Positions 36,101 to 45,688 of a stretch of 64,000 nucleotides of DNA are shown in pieces. The stretch is from Microvirgula aerodenitrificans DSM 15089 (GTDB lineage: Bacteria; Pseudomonadota; Gammaproteobacteria; Burkholderiales; Aquaspirillaceae), in assembly GCF_000620105.1 (NCBI RefSeq), contig NZ_JHVK01000001.1, positions 248,001 to 312,000 of the forward strand. The letters are read 5' to 3'. Each line of letters starts with the position of its first letter. The stretch's first letter is position 1. The notes beneath the pieces were generated by a model, which ran no database searches, had not been told where the DNA came from, and saw only the letters and a program-made list of their open reading frames with translations. A program made the translations under genes and the position numbers.

Positions 36101-36610
36101 ATGAGCACCACCCTGACCCCCCCGTGGTACAAGCAGCGCTGGCCGTGGCTGCTGATGCTCGGACCGGCCATCGTGGTCGTTGCCGGGATTGCGACGCTGG
36201 TGATTGCCGTCCAGACCAATGATCCGCTGGTCAACGACGACTACTACAAGCGCGGCAACGAGATCAACGAGGACCTCGGGCGCGATGCCGCCGCCGCACA
36301 GCGCGGACTGAGCGCGCAGATGCTGTTTGCCGATCAGGGCGGTGCGGTGCGCGTGCTGCTGCGCCAGCAGGGCAGCCAGCCGCTGCCGGACACGCTGACG
36401 CTGTCATTCCAGCATCCGACCATCGCCGGTCATGACGTGACCGCAACGCTGAAGCGCGAGGGAGCGGGCAGCTATATCGGTGAGGTCAAGCTGACGGTGG
36501 CATCCAAGCACTGGTACGTGCGCCTGCAGGACCCGGCCGACAGCTGGCGGGTCGAAGGGCAATGGACGCCGGACAAGGGCAATGGCGTGATGCTGGAACC
36601 GGCACGTTGA
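36101..36610 (+). CDS. fixH: FixH/CcoH-family cbb3 oxidase assembly protein
   Basis: 169 residues. One N-terminal TM helix (about 14-38, WPWLLMLGPAIVVVAGIATL) is followed by the signature NDPLVNDDYYKRGNEIN and a periplasmic beta domain. FixH/CcoH is required for assembly or stability of cbb3 oxidase. The copper ATPase CcoI and CcoS, often encoded next to it, are not here. ATG at 36101, GGAG upstream. Confidence 0.93.
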   Translation: MSTTLTPPWYKQRWPWLLMLGPAIVVVAGIATLVIAVQTNDPLVNDDYYKRGNEINEDLGRDAAAAQRGLSAQMLFADQGGAVRVLLRQQGSQPLPDTLTLSFQHPTIAGHDVTATLKREGAGSYIGEVKLTVASKHWYVRLQDPADSWRVEGQWTPDKGNGVMLEPAR

Positions 36611-37050
36611 GCAGAATCCGCCCGGTTGTGCTGGCGCTGGTGATGGCGGCCGGGCTTGCCGCCTGCGCCGCGCCGCCGCTGGCGCGGCCTGCTGCTGTCG
36701 CTCCGGCCCAGGTCACGGTGAGCGGCAGGGTGCTGCTGCCCGCCGGCGCTGCTGCCCTGCCGCCGGGTGCGCTGCTGCGCGTCCAGCTGCTGGACACGTC
36801 GCTGGCCGATGCGCCGGCGACCGTGCTGGCCGAGCAGTACACCGGACTGGGCGGCGAACGCACACTGCCGCACGCCTTCGAGCTGTGCACGGATGCGGAC
36901 AAGGTGAGCAGGCACGCCCGTTATCAGGTGTCGGCCCGCATTACCGACCGTGACGGCCGGCTGCTGATGCTGACTGCCGATGCGTATCCGGTGCTGACGC
37001 AGGGGGCGCCTGCACACGTTGACGTGACGGTGAGGCCGATAGGGCACTGA
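36607..37050 (+). CDS. YbaY-like lipoprotein
   Basis: 147 residues from a TTG at 36607 that overlaps the fixH stop (TTGA), implying translational coupling. A lipoprotein signal ends in the lipobox LAAC (about residue 20). The rest is a beta-sandwich of the YbaY type: VTVSGRVLLPAG, LRVQLLDTSLADAPATVLAE, and RYQVSARITDRDGRL. The function is unknown; relatives sit in the outer membrane. The start is uncertain because in-frame GTG codons follow. Confidence 0.78.
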   Translation: MSRIRPVVLALVMAAGLAACAAPPLARPAAVAPAQVTVSGRVLLPAGAAALPPGALLRVQLLDTSLADAPATVLAEQYTGLGGERTLPHAFELCTDADKVSRHARYQVSARITDRDGRLLMLTADAYPVLTQGAPAHVDVTVRPIGH

Positions 37051-37352
37051 ACATCCGCCAGTAAAAAACGGGTCCTGGAAAGGGCCCGTTTTTTATTGTG
37101 GCCTGTTGATGGCCGTTTAGCTGAAAAAATGAGCAATTTCACGGATATCGTTTAAAAATAAAGACTTGATCAGTGTCGTGGCCAGATATCCACAGGATGT
37201 CCACCCGCTTGCCCAGCGAGACTGGGGAGAACGCAATGTTTGTTAACAATTGGCGCCGGGCGGACACATGATCGTTACCAGGACCGCCTATGATGAATTT
37301 CACTTCCCCACCGGGGTCTCCTGATAATTCACCAAGAAACGGAGAACACGCC
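37051..37352. other. 302-bp intergenic region
   Basis: It contains the terminator at 37063-37094 and, from 37100 to 37260, an AT-richer promoter region for the LTxxQ protein. A TTGTTAACAA palindrome lies at 37240-37249. No gene is seen. Confidence 0.5.
37063..37094 (+). terminator. Terminator after the YbaY-like gene
   Basis: AAAAAACGGG/CCCGTTTTTT stem with a T6 run, 12 bp past the stop. A rho-independent terminator for the ccoG-fixH-ybaY unit; the A-run makes it potentially bidirectional. Confidence 0.9.
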
Positions 37353-37805
37353 ATGCGAACACCTGTACGCGCTACGGCGTCCGCCATGCTGCTGGGAGTG
37401 TCTCTTTTTTCGGGCGCTGTCGTCGCCGCGCCAGTGACCGACGGCGTCCCGCCGGCAGCACAAGTCATGCGGGCCGGCCCATTGTCGATGGAAGAGGGGG
37501 AACGGCAACTTGAAACGCTCCAGTCCAGACTCGAGCTCACCGGGAAGCAGGAGCCGGCCTGGCAACGTTACCGCGCGCTCCGTGAGCAGCAGCAGCGCCA
37601 GATGCGCGAACTCGCTGAAGCGAACCGCCGTCACCCGCCGGCCACCGCGCCTGAACGTGTCGAACGCCATATTGAAATGGCCCGCACGCAGGTCAGGCAC
37701 CTCGAAGCCATGAAACCGGTTGTCACCGCGCTGTACACCCAGCTGACACCGGCGCAGCAAACGATTTTCGACGAAAAGCCCGCGTTACCCTCGCGTCAGC
37801 CCTAG
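37353..37805 (+). CDS. Spy/CpxP-like LTxxQ periplasmic protein
   Basis: 150 residues. A signal peptide (about 1-27, cleavage near VVAAPV) is followed by an all-helical, basic, Gln/Arg-rich protein. It has LTGKQEPAWQRY and the C-terminal LTPAQQTIFDE motif of the Spy/CpxP family. These periplasmic proteins act as chaperones or envelope-stress sensors. A GGAG site precedes the ATG at 37353. A TTCG terminator follows. Confidence 0.85.
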   Translation: MRTPVRATASAMLLGVSLFSGAVVAAPVTDGVPPAAQVMRAGPLSMEEGERQLETLQSRLELTGKQEPAWQRYRALREQQQRQMRELAEANRRHPPATAPERVERHIEMARTQVRHLEAMKPVVTALYTQLTPAQQTIFDEKPALPSRQP

Positions 37806-37869
37806 TCAAACCTCGGTGGGCAGGTAGCCCACACCGGTAATGTCCTCATCGGCATTCCTCCATGGGTTC

Positions 37870-37897
37870 GCACCGTCTTCGGACGGTGCCTTTTTTT
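37870..37897 (+). terminator. Terminator of the LTxxQ gene
   Basis: GCACCGTC/GACGGTGC closed by a UUCG tetraloop and followed by C and seven T. A textbook rho-independent terminator. Confidence 0.95.
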
Positions 37898-38003
37898 GTG
37901 TGCTTGATGCCACATGTCCCCATTTGCACCTTCCTGCTGCAGCCGTCATGACTGGCAGACTCTGTTACAGTTCTGACCATCAGTTCGATGACAGAGAACG
38001 CTC

Positions 38004-39386
38004 ATGCTCACCAAGCTCGAAGCCCATGGCTTCAAAAATCTTCTGGATTTTTCCGTATCCCTGGGGCCATTCAATTGTATCGCCGGGCTGAACGGGGTGG
38101 GAAAATCGAATATTTTCGATGCCATAAAGTTCCTTTCCCTATTAAGTGATAAATCTATTGTTGAGGCCGCATTGGCGGTACGGGACTCCGAGTCGACCGA
38201 TCCTCTGGATATTTTCTGGACCAATGGAGATTACCGGGCAGAGCGCCTGGTATTAGCAGCAGAGATGCTTGTGCCGCTGGATATCATCGATGACTTCGGA
38301 AGAAAGGCCATTGCGACTTCTACCTTTCTCCGCTATGAAGTAGAGCTCGCCAGAGACTTGCAGGAGGAGGCAAATGGCTCCTTTGGCCTTTATCTTGCCC
38401 GCGAGACGCTGAGCTATATCAACAAGGGTGAAGCGGTAAATCACCTGCACTTCCCATTGAGCGCTACCCGGTTTCGCGATCAGGCCGTGGTCAACAAGCG
38501 AAAAGGTGCAGGCTATATTTCAACGCAGGTGATGGATGATGGAATCATCGAGATTCATTTGCACCAGGATGGTGGCAGTAGTGGTCAGCCACAAAAAATC
38601 CCTGCACGCCATATTCCGAAAACAGTGATTGCCAATACCAATAGTGCTGTCTGGCCAACGATCCTCGCGGCTCGCCGAGAGATGCAGTCGTGGCGGTTTC
38701 TGTCGCTGGAACCCAGTGCAATGCGCCGCTCGAACAAAATCCACGAGAACGGTAGTGTCGGTGCCGATGGCGGCAAACTGGCGGCGGCGCTGTACAAGCT
38801 GCATCGGCGAGACGAAAACGTATATTCCCGTATTGCCAGCAGGCTGTCGGAGATTGTGCCAACCTCCGATGTCCGGGTGGATATGGATCCGGTAAGGCAA
38901 TTGCTGACGCTGGAGGTCAAGGAACGAGCCGGCGCATTCCTGCCCGCTCGTGCTCTTTCCGATGGCACGCTGCGTTTTCTGGCCCTGTGCATCATGGCAG
39001 AAGACCCGGATTTCAGTGGGCTGCTTTGCTTTGAGGAGCCTGAAAACGGTATTCATCCGGCCAAAATGAGCGCAATGCTGGCACTGTTGAAAGAGTTGGC
39101 GGTTGACCCCGATCTGGCTGCGGGCGAAGACAACCCCATGCGGCAGATTCTTATCGCCACACACTCTCCGGTCCTGGTCAAACTGGAAACGCCGGATGAC
39201 CTGATTTATGCCGATGCGGTCAAGGTAAGGGGGCCGGATGGCAAGCCTGCATCCACTATCCGTTGTAAAAGCTTGCGAGAAAGCTGGCGCTGCAAATCAG
39301 GGGAGGAATGCATAGACAAGGGATCCATTATTGCGTACCTGGCGCTTCCGCCTGACAGCCAGATATCGATGGATTTCGAACACTGA
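38004..39386 (+). CDS. AAA/ABC-type ATPase of the OLD-like class (candidate defence module, ATPase half)
   Basis: 460 residues. Walker A is at 28-35 (GLNGVGKS) after a RecF-type start MLTKLEAHGFKNLLDF. The C-terminal half has a signature-like ARALSDGTLRFLAL, Walker B LLCFEEPENGIHP and H-loop IATHSP. This is the ABC-ATPase fold of SMC/RecF/OLD proteins. The C-terminus has no Toprim; instead, the next gene (39403, 16 bp on) encodes a DUF4276 protein with Toprim-like residues. The pair is more AT-rich than its surroundings. Split ATPase + Toprim pairs such as PARIS (AriA/AriB) are antiphage systems; the analogy is architectural. Confidence 0.85.
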   Translation: MLTKLEAHGFKNLLDFSVSLGPFNCIAGLNGVGKSNIFDAIKFLSLLSDKSIVEAALAVRDSESTDPLDIFWTNGDYRAERLVLAAEMLVPLDIIDDFGRKAIATSTFLRYEVELARDLQEEANGSFGLYLARETLSYINKGEAVNHLHFPLSATRFRDQAVVNKRKGAGYISTQVMDDGIIEIHLHQDGGSSGQPQKIPARHIPKTVIANTNSAVWPTILAARREMQSWRFLSLEPSAMRRSNKIHENGSVGADGGKLAAALYKLHRRDENVYSRIASRLSEIVPTSDVRVDMDPVRQLLTLEVKERAGAFLPARALSDGTLRFLALCIMAEDPDFSGLLCFEEPENGIHPAKMSAMLALLKELAVDPDLAAGEDNPMRQILIATHSPVLVKLETPDDLIYADAVKVRGPDGKPASTIRCKSLRESWRCKSGEECIDKGSIIAYLALPPDSQISMDFEH

Positions 39387-39402
39387 ATACAGGGGCGAAA
39401 AT

Positions 39403-40056
39403 ATGAAATTAAGCTTCATTCTTACCGGAGAGGGCAGCTCCGATCTGCGTCTGGTTGAACATATTGGAAGCGTATTAATTGAAGAAGGTTTCACTGAGGT
39501 GCGTGGTGAAGCACCCGATCTCAGCCTGTTCAGCCCCGCTGTTGGTCGTTCTGTCAGAGAAAAACTTATGGCATTGGCAAGGCACTATCCGAATAGTGAT
39601 GTGATATTTGTTCACCGTGATGCTGATAATGTCGGTGTTGAGACTCGTGAGCAGGAAGTATGGCGTGCCGCGCTCGGTATCTTGGCGGCTGAACGGATTA
39701 TCCCTGTTATCCCGGTTACGATGCTGGAAACCTGGTTGCTGGCAGATGCGGAAGCCATCAAGAGAGTTGCTGGCAATAGTGGCTACAAGGGAAGCCTTGA
39801 GTGTATCCCCGGTATTTCAAGACTGGAGAAAGTCCGGGACAGCAAGCAGTTGCTGTGTGAGGCGCTTTGCGAGGCCAGCCAGACACAAGGCAGCCGGCTG
39901 AAAAAATTCAAGGGGCGTTTTGCTGACATGCGGGCACGGCTGACCTTTGATCTTGACCCGAATGGCCCTGTGAAAGGGCTGGACTCCTATCGGCATTTCA
40001 GGACGCAGGTAAACCGTTTTTCGCAAACCCGGCTGGGGGCTGCACGCAAGGAATAA
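39403..40056 (+). CDS. DUF4276-family protein (Toprim-like partner of the ATPase)
   Basis: 217 residues. Possible metal-binding acidic residues follow the Toprim order: Glu10 in FILTGEGSSD, Asp73 and Asp75 in IFVHRDADN, and Glu109 in MLETWLLAD. These motifs mark DUF4276. In OLD-type and PARIS-type systems a Toprim nuclease is paired with an ATPase, so nuclease activity under control of the upstream ATPase is likely. This is inference. The ATG at 39403 follows AGGGGCG. Two-gene operon. Confidence 0.82.
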   Translation: MKLSFILTGEGSSDLRLVEHIGSVLIEEGFTEVRGEAPDLSLFSPAVGRSVREKLMALARHYPNSDVIFVHRDADNVGVETREQEVWRAALGILAAERIIPVIPVTMLETWLLADAEAIKRVAGNSGYKGSLECIPGISRLEKVRDSKQLLCEALCEASQTQGSRLKKFKGRFADMRARLTFDLDPNGPVKGLDSYRHFRTQVNRFSQTRLGAARKE

Positions 40057-40072
40057 GACCGGGGGGCCGTTC

Positions 40073-40510
40073 CTACGGCCGGCGCAGCCAGCGGCGCGGT
40101 TTCGGTTTGTCCTCGCCGCTGATCTGTTCGAGGTCGGCGAGCAGGATGGTCAGCGCATCGCCGGAAATCGCCAGTTCCATGACCGACAGCGCCAGCGAGA
40201 CGCACATCAGCACCAGCGAGATGCCGAAGGCGATCAGGCCGGCCAGGTGCAGGCCGAAGAACAGGAAGGTCATGCTGACCGAGGTCAGCAGAATGCTCAG
40301 CGTGCCGGCGGTCTGCATCTGCCGGATCAGTTCGACGCGGCGGCGCAGGTTGTCGAGCTGGCGCAGGTGGCGCGGATCGGGCTTTTCCCGGTGACGGTCG
40401 TACAGGTTGCGGATCACCGCCGACAGGCTCAGAAAGCGGTTGGTGTAGGCGAGCAGCAGCAGGGACAGGGCCGGGAACAGCAGTGCCGGGGTGGTCAGGG
40501 ACAATTCCAT
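40073..40510 (-). CDS. DUF2721-family membrane protein
   Basis: 145 residues, two to three TM helices (about 8-25, 70-92 and 95-118). The conserved family elements are LLAYTNRFLSLSAVIRNLYD and LRRRVELIRQMQTAGTLSIL. Function unknown. Its ATG at 40510 is 2 bp after the stop of the L,D-transpeptidase gene, so the three minus-strand genes form one unit. Confidence 0.88.
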   Translation of the reverse strand: MELSLTTPALLFPALSLLLLAYTNRFLSLSAVIRNLYDRHREKPDPRHLRQLDNLRRRVELIRQMQTAGTLSILLTSVSMTFLFFGLHLAGLIAFGISLVLMCVSLALSVMELAISGDALTILLADLEQISGEDKPKPRRWLRRP

Positions 40511-40512
40511 TG

Positions 40513-41204
40513 TCAGGGGTCCTGGTGCAGCGGGTCGGAAGAAGGCGCGCCAGCGGACAGGGGCGCCGGGTCGTGCGGGGCATCGATCAGGACTTCCAGG
40601 CCGGGGCGGGCGATGCGGTACAGGTCGATCACGTCCGGGCTGGACATGCGCACGCAGCCTTTCGAGCTTGGCGTTCCCCACGGTACATGATCGCCGGCAC
40701 CATGGATGTAGATGAAGCGGCGGTAGCTGTCGACCACGGTGCCGTCGTCGCGCTCCCCCTGATTGCGGCCCGGTTCGACGCCGCACAGCCACAGGATGCG
40801 GGTCAGGATCCAGTCCTTGTCCGGATACTGTGCATGCAGCGCCGGTGTGTAGCGCCAGTCGGTGACCTGCTGGCGATAGATGATGGTGTCCGCCGGTGCG
40901 TCGTCGCCGATCTTGTCGCAGACCACGTGCCAGCCGCGCGGCGTCTGGTAACTGCCTTCGGTTTCGCCCACGCCATTGCTGGCCGTGGAGACACGGTAGT
41001 GGCGACGCGGCGTACCGTCGGCGTCGTACAGGGTCAGCCACTGGCCGGCGACGTCAACCCGCAGCCACGGTTTGTCCGGGCTGCGCGGATTGGTCGCGTG
41101 AGCCAGCAACGGTACGCGTTGCTGTGCATCGACAAAATCGGCCGGTGCCGCCTGGGCGAGGGCGGCGGCCAGGAGCAGGGCGGCAGCCAGCGGCAGACCG
41201 GCAT

Positions 41205-41208
<4 letters not shown>
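40513..41208 (-). CDS. Exported L,D-transpeptidase (YkuD domain), copy 1
   Basis: 231 residues with a Sec signal peptide (about 1-20, AALAQAAPAD). The YkuD catalytic motif is YIHGAGDHVPWGTPSSKGCV, with His and Cys in the HG...SxGCxR arrangement. L,D-transpeptidases make 3-3 peptidoglycan crosslinks or attach lipoproteins. The protein overlaps the next copy upstream by 4 bp (ATGA) and is clearly paralogous to it (shared DWILTRILWL and EPGRN). Confidence 0.93.
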
Positions 41209-42264
<1,056 letters not shown>

Positions 42265-42310
42265 TTACGGCTACATTGCAGTCATTCTTGGTTCCGTCGG
42301 GAGAAGCCGG

Positions 42311-42751
42311 ATGGCTGACGACAGGCAGATTGCCCAGTTGCGCAATGTCATGCGTTTTTTCATCAATGAACAGAAACAGGCGTTGTCGACGTTCGGCCAG
42401 CCGGCGCAGAGCCGCATGCTGTCGTGGCTGTATCGCCATGGGCCGATTTCGCAGGCGGCGCTGTGCCGGATTGGCGCGTGGGAAAAAAGCTGGATCAGCC
42501 GGGCGGTGGACCGGCTGGTGGCCCAGGGCTGGGTCGAACGCCAGCCGAGCGAGACCGACCGCCGTGGCGTGCTGCTGACGCTGACCCCGGCCGGCCAGGA
42601 GCAGGCGGCGCGGATCAATGCCGAGCTCGACCGTCATGCCGGCGCCCTGCTCGATCGCGTGCCGCCGACGGCGCGCGACACCGTTCACGATGCGCTCGAT
42701 ATCCTGCAGCAGGTATTCGAAACCGGCCAGGCGGCACGAGGTGAATCATGA
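42311..42751 (+). CDS. MarR-family transcriptional regulator
   Basis: 146 residues with the MarR winged helix: SRMLSWLYRHGPISQAALCR, SWISRAVDRLVAQGWV, then the wing ERQPSETDRRGVLLTLTPAG. It overlaps the downstream MFS pump gene by 4 bp (ATGA), so it almost certainly represses its own operon and releases on binding a drug or phenolic ligand. Confidence 0.92.
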   Translation: MADDRQIAQLRNVMRFFINEQKQALSTFGQPAQSRMLSWLYRHGPISQAALCRIGAWEKSWISRAVDRLVAQGWVERQPSETDRRGVLLTLTPAGQEQAARINAELDRHAGALLDRVPPTARDTVHDALDILQQVFETGQAARGES

Positions 42752-44313
42752 GTGCCAGTCCGGTGCGCAGCCGCTCGCAGTCGGTAGCGGCCATGCTGGG
42801 TATCTGCCTGGTCATGTTGCTGATTGCACTCGACCAGACCGTGGTCGGCACCGCCCTGCCGCGCGTGGTGGCCGAGCTGCAGGGCTTCGCGCTGTACCAG
42901 TGGGTGGCGTCTGCCTATCTGCTGACCACGGCAGTGATGATTCCGATTGCCGGCCGGCTGGGCGACCTGCACGGCCGCAAGGGGCTGGTGCTGGCAGCGA
43001 TCGTGCTGTTCACCCTGGCTTCCGCACTGTGCGGCATGGCCGACAGCATGCTGCAGCTGGTGCTGGCGCGTGGCTTGCAGGGGATTGGCGGCGGCATGCT
43101 GGCCGGTACCGCCTTCGCCTGCGTCAGCGACCTGTTTCCCGAGCCGCTGGAGCGGGTGCGCTGGCAGGCCATGCTGTCGGCGAGCTTCGGCATTGCCACG
43201 GCAATGGGGCCGGTACTGGGCGGCTGGCTGACCGAGCACCTTGGCTGGCGCAGTGTGTTCTACGTGAACCTGCCGGTCGCGCTGCTGGCGCTGCCCGTGG
43301 TGTGGATCTTTCTGCCGCATATCGTCCATCGGCGTGCTGACGATGCCGGTATCGACTGGGGCGGTGCGCTGCTGCTGACACTGTCGATGTGCGGGCTGCT
43401 GCTGGCCTCGGAGCAGGGGGCGACGCTGGGCTTCGGCAACCCGCTGTACTGGGCCATCGTGGTTGCGGCCATCGTGCTGTGCACGGTCTTCGTCCGCCAC
43501 CAGCGTCGCAGCCGTGCGCCGGTGATTCCCGCTCACCTGTTCTCCACCCCGGCCGTGCGCCAGTTGTGCGTGATCAGCGCGCTGACCGGGCTGGCGATGT
43601 TCGTGCTGGTGTTCTATGCCCCACTGCTGCTGCAGGGCGGCTTTGGCTTCTCGCCGAAAATGGCCGGTCTGCTGGTCACGCCGCTGCTGGTGTGCGTGAC
43701 CATCGGCAGCATCATCAACGGCCGGCTGATGCCGCGGCTGGCGCATCCGGAAAAACTGATTTCGTGGGGGCTGCTCGGTCTGATGGCCGGTTGCGCGCTG
43801 CTGGTGACGCTCGAGCATGACTCGCCGGTCGCATGGCTGGCGCTGGTATTCAGCCTGTGCGGGCTGAGTCTGGGCTTTCAGCTGCCGAACCTGACGCTGC
43901 AGGTCCAGTCGGCCGTGACGCGGCAGGATACCGGCATTGCCTCGGCGCTGATCCAGACCAACCGCACGCTGGGCAGCATGTTTGGCGCCAGCCTGGCCGG
44001 GATGCTGGTCAATGTGCGCTACGGGCATGAGATCGGGGCGGCACTGGCCGGCAGCGGGGTCACCGATGCGCGCGTGACGCAGCTGTTCGACAGCCCGCAA
44101 CTGCTGGTGCGGGCCCAGGACCTGCAGACGCTGTCTGCGCTGTCGCATGCGGGCGGGTTCGATGCCGCCACACTGGTCGAACAGGCGCGGCTCGGGCTGG
44201 TCAGTGGCATCCATCTTGCCTTTGCCGGCTGCGTACTGATCGCCGGCATCAGCTTTGCCATCAGTCGGCGCCTGCCGCCGTTCGCTGACCGGCGGACCGA
44301 CAGCCCGGCCTGA
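42748..44313 (+). CDS. DHA2-family (EmrB/QacA-type) MFS efflux pump
   Basis: 521 residues and 14 TM helices. TM1 has the LDQTVVGTALPRV signature (motif D1), motif A is GRLGDLHGRKG, and motif C in TM5 is IATAMGPVLGGWLTEHLGWR. The arrangement is complete, unlike the deleted relative at 4982. It is a proton/drug antiporter in the inner membrane, co-transcribed with the MarR regulator. Confidence 0.93.
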   Translation: MSASPVRSRSQSVAAMLGICLVMLLIALDQTVVGTALPRVVAELQGFALYQWVASAYLLTTAVMIPIAGRLGDLHGRKGLVLAAIVLFTLASALCGMADSMLQLVLARGLQGIGGGMLAGTAFACVSDLFPEPLERVRWQAMLSASFGIATAMGPVLGGWLTEHLGWRSVFYVNLPVALLALPVVWIFLPHIVHRRADDAGIDWGGALLLTLSMCGLLLASEQGATLGFGNPLYWAIVVAAIVLCTVFVRHQRRSRAPVIPAHLFSTPAVRQLCVISALTGLAMFVLVFYAPLLLQGGFGFSPKMAGLLVTPLLVCVTIGSIINGRLMPRLAHPEKLISWGLLGLMAGCALLVTLEHDSPVAWLALVFSLCGLSLGFQLPNLTLQVQSAVTRQDTGIASALIQTNRTLGSMFGASLAGMLVNVRYGHEIGAALAGSGVTDARVTQLFDSPQLLVRAQDLQTLSALSHAGGFDAATLVEQARLGLVSGIHLAFAGCVLIAGISFAISRRLPPFADRRTDSPA

Positions 44314-44431
44314 GACGACGATGGCCGGGGGACCCGGCGCGCGGGAGGGGGATGTCGTCCGGCCTGCGGGCTGATCGGTGCCGGGCCGCATGCTAGTCTG
44401 ATGCCTTTCCTGACCGAAGAGGCCGATTGCC

Positions 44432-45460
44432 ATGCGCTGGATCGACGTACGCAGTGACACCGTGACCCATCCCACCCCTGCCATGCGCGACGCGATGGCG
44501 CGCGCCGAGGTCGGCGACGACGTCTATGGCGACGACCCGACCGTGATCGAGCTGGAGTTGCGCGTCGCGGCCCGGCTGGGCAAGGAGGCGGCGCTGTTCG
44601 TGCCGTCCGGCACCTTCGGCAACCAGCTGGCGCTGTTCACCCACTGCCGGCGCGGCGACGAAGTCGTGCTCGGCGATGACTGCCATATCGTCTGGCACGA
44701 GGGCGGCGCTGCCGCGGTCATTGCCGGTGTCAACCTGCGCACGCTAGCCAGCGATCAGGGGGTACTCGATCCGGCGGCGGTCGCCGCGCGCCTCCGCTGC
44801 ACCGACGATATCCACGAGCCGAAAACCGGGCTGGTCTGTCTGGAAAACGCCCACTCGAACGGACGCGTCATCCCGCTGGACAATATGGCCGCCATCGCGG
44901 CCCACGCCCATGCCCTCGGCGTGCCGGTGCATCTGGACGGCGCGCGGCTGTTCAATGCGGCCACGGCGCTCGGGGTCGATGCGGCCCGGGTCGCCGCCCA
45001 TGCCGATTCGGTCATGATCTGTCTGTCCAAGGGGCTGGCGGCGCCGGTCGGCTCGATGCTGGCCGGCTCGCGCGATTTCATCACTGCCGCGCGACGCAAG
45101 CGCAAGCTGATGGGCGGCGGGCTGCGTCAGGTCGGCATCCTGGCCGCCGCCGGGCTGATTGCGCTGGACAGCATGACGCAGCGACTCGACCAGGACCACG
45201 CGAACGCCCGCCGCCTGGCGGCCAGGCTCGATGCCCTGCCAGGTATTTCGGTCATGCGCGGTCAGCTCGATATCAATATGGTCTGGTGCCGCCTCGCCCC
45301 CGAAGTCGACACCGTGGCGCTGATGGCGGCACTGACGGCGCACGGGATCAGGGCCAATCCGCCGGAACACGGGATGATGCGTTTCGTGACCCACTGGCAG
45401 ATCACTGAAGAAGATGTGGCGAAGCTGGCTACTGCAGTCGAGTCGGGGCTGACGGTATAA
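44432..45460 (+). CDS. ltaE: Low-specificity L-threonine aldolase
   Basis: 342 residues, fold type I PLP enzyme. It cleaves L-threonine or allo-threonine to glycine and acetaldehyde. The start DVRSDTVTHPTPAMRDAM is diagnostic; the PLP Lys is in CLSKGLAAPVGSML and the PLP-binding Asp in VHLDGARLFNA. ATG at 44432 with AGAGG upstream. A G-rich hairpin follows. Confidence 0.95.
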   Translation: MRWIDVRSDTVTHPTPAMRDAMARAEVGDDVYGDDPTVIELELRVAARLGKEAALFVPSGTFGNQLALFTHCRRGDEVVLGDDCHIVWHEGGAAAVIAGVNLRTLASDQGVLDPAAVAARLRCTDDIHEPKTGLVCLENAHSNGRVIPLDNMAAIAAHAHALGVPVHLDGARLFNAATALGVDAARVAAHADSVMICLSKGLAAPVGSMLAGSRDFITAARRKRKLMGGGLRQVGILAAAGLIALDSMTQRLDQDHANARRLAARLDALPGISVMRGQLDINMVWCRLAPEVDTVALMAALTAHGIRANPPEHGMMRFVTHWQITEEDVAKLATAVESGLTV

Positions 45461-45461
45461 A

Positions 45462-45496
45462 GGGGGGGGGGCCCGTTTCAGTAACGGGCTCCCCAT
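45462..45496 (+). terminator. G10 run and hairpin after ltaE
   Basis: A run of ten G starts directly after the ltaE stop. GCCCGTT then pairs with AACGGGC across TCAGT, flanked by GGGG/CCCC. It is terminator-like without a T-tract and marks the edge of the AT-rich Rhs island. Confidence 0.5.
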
Positions 45497-45688
45497 TCGT
45501 CGGCTGGCCCCTGCCACAGGTTGAACTCACCTATAAAGCAGAAGAGTAATCACTGCACAGTGCCACCAGCTTTCTTTCCGGGCTGCGTGTTTTCTGATTT
45601 TCCTTATTAAAAATCGCATGCACACTTTCCTGTCACTCTTTGCGAGCCTGGTCTGATCATGTGCTGACGGTTCCAGCATGGAAATATC

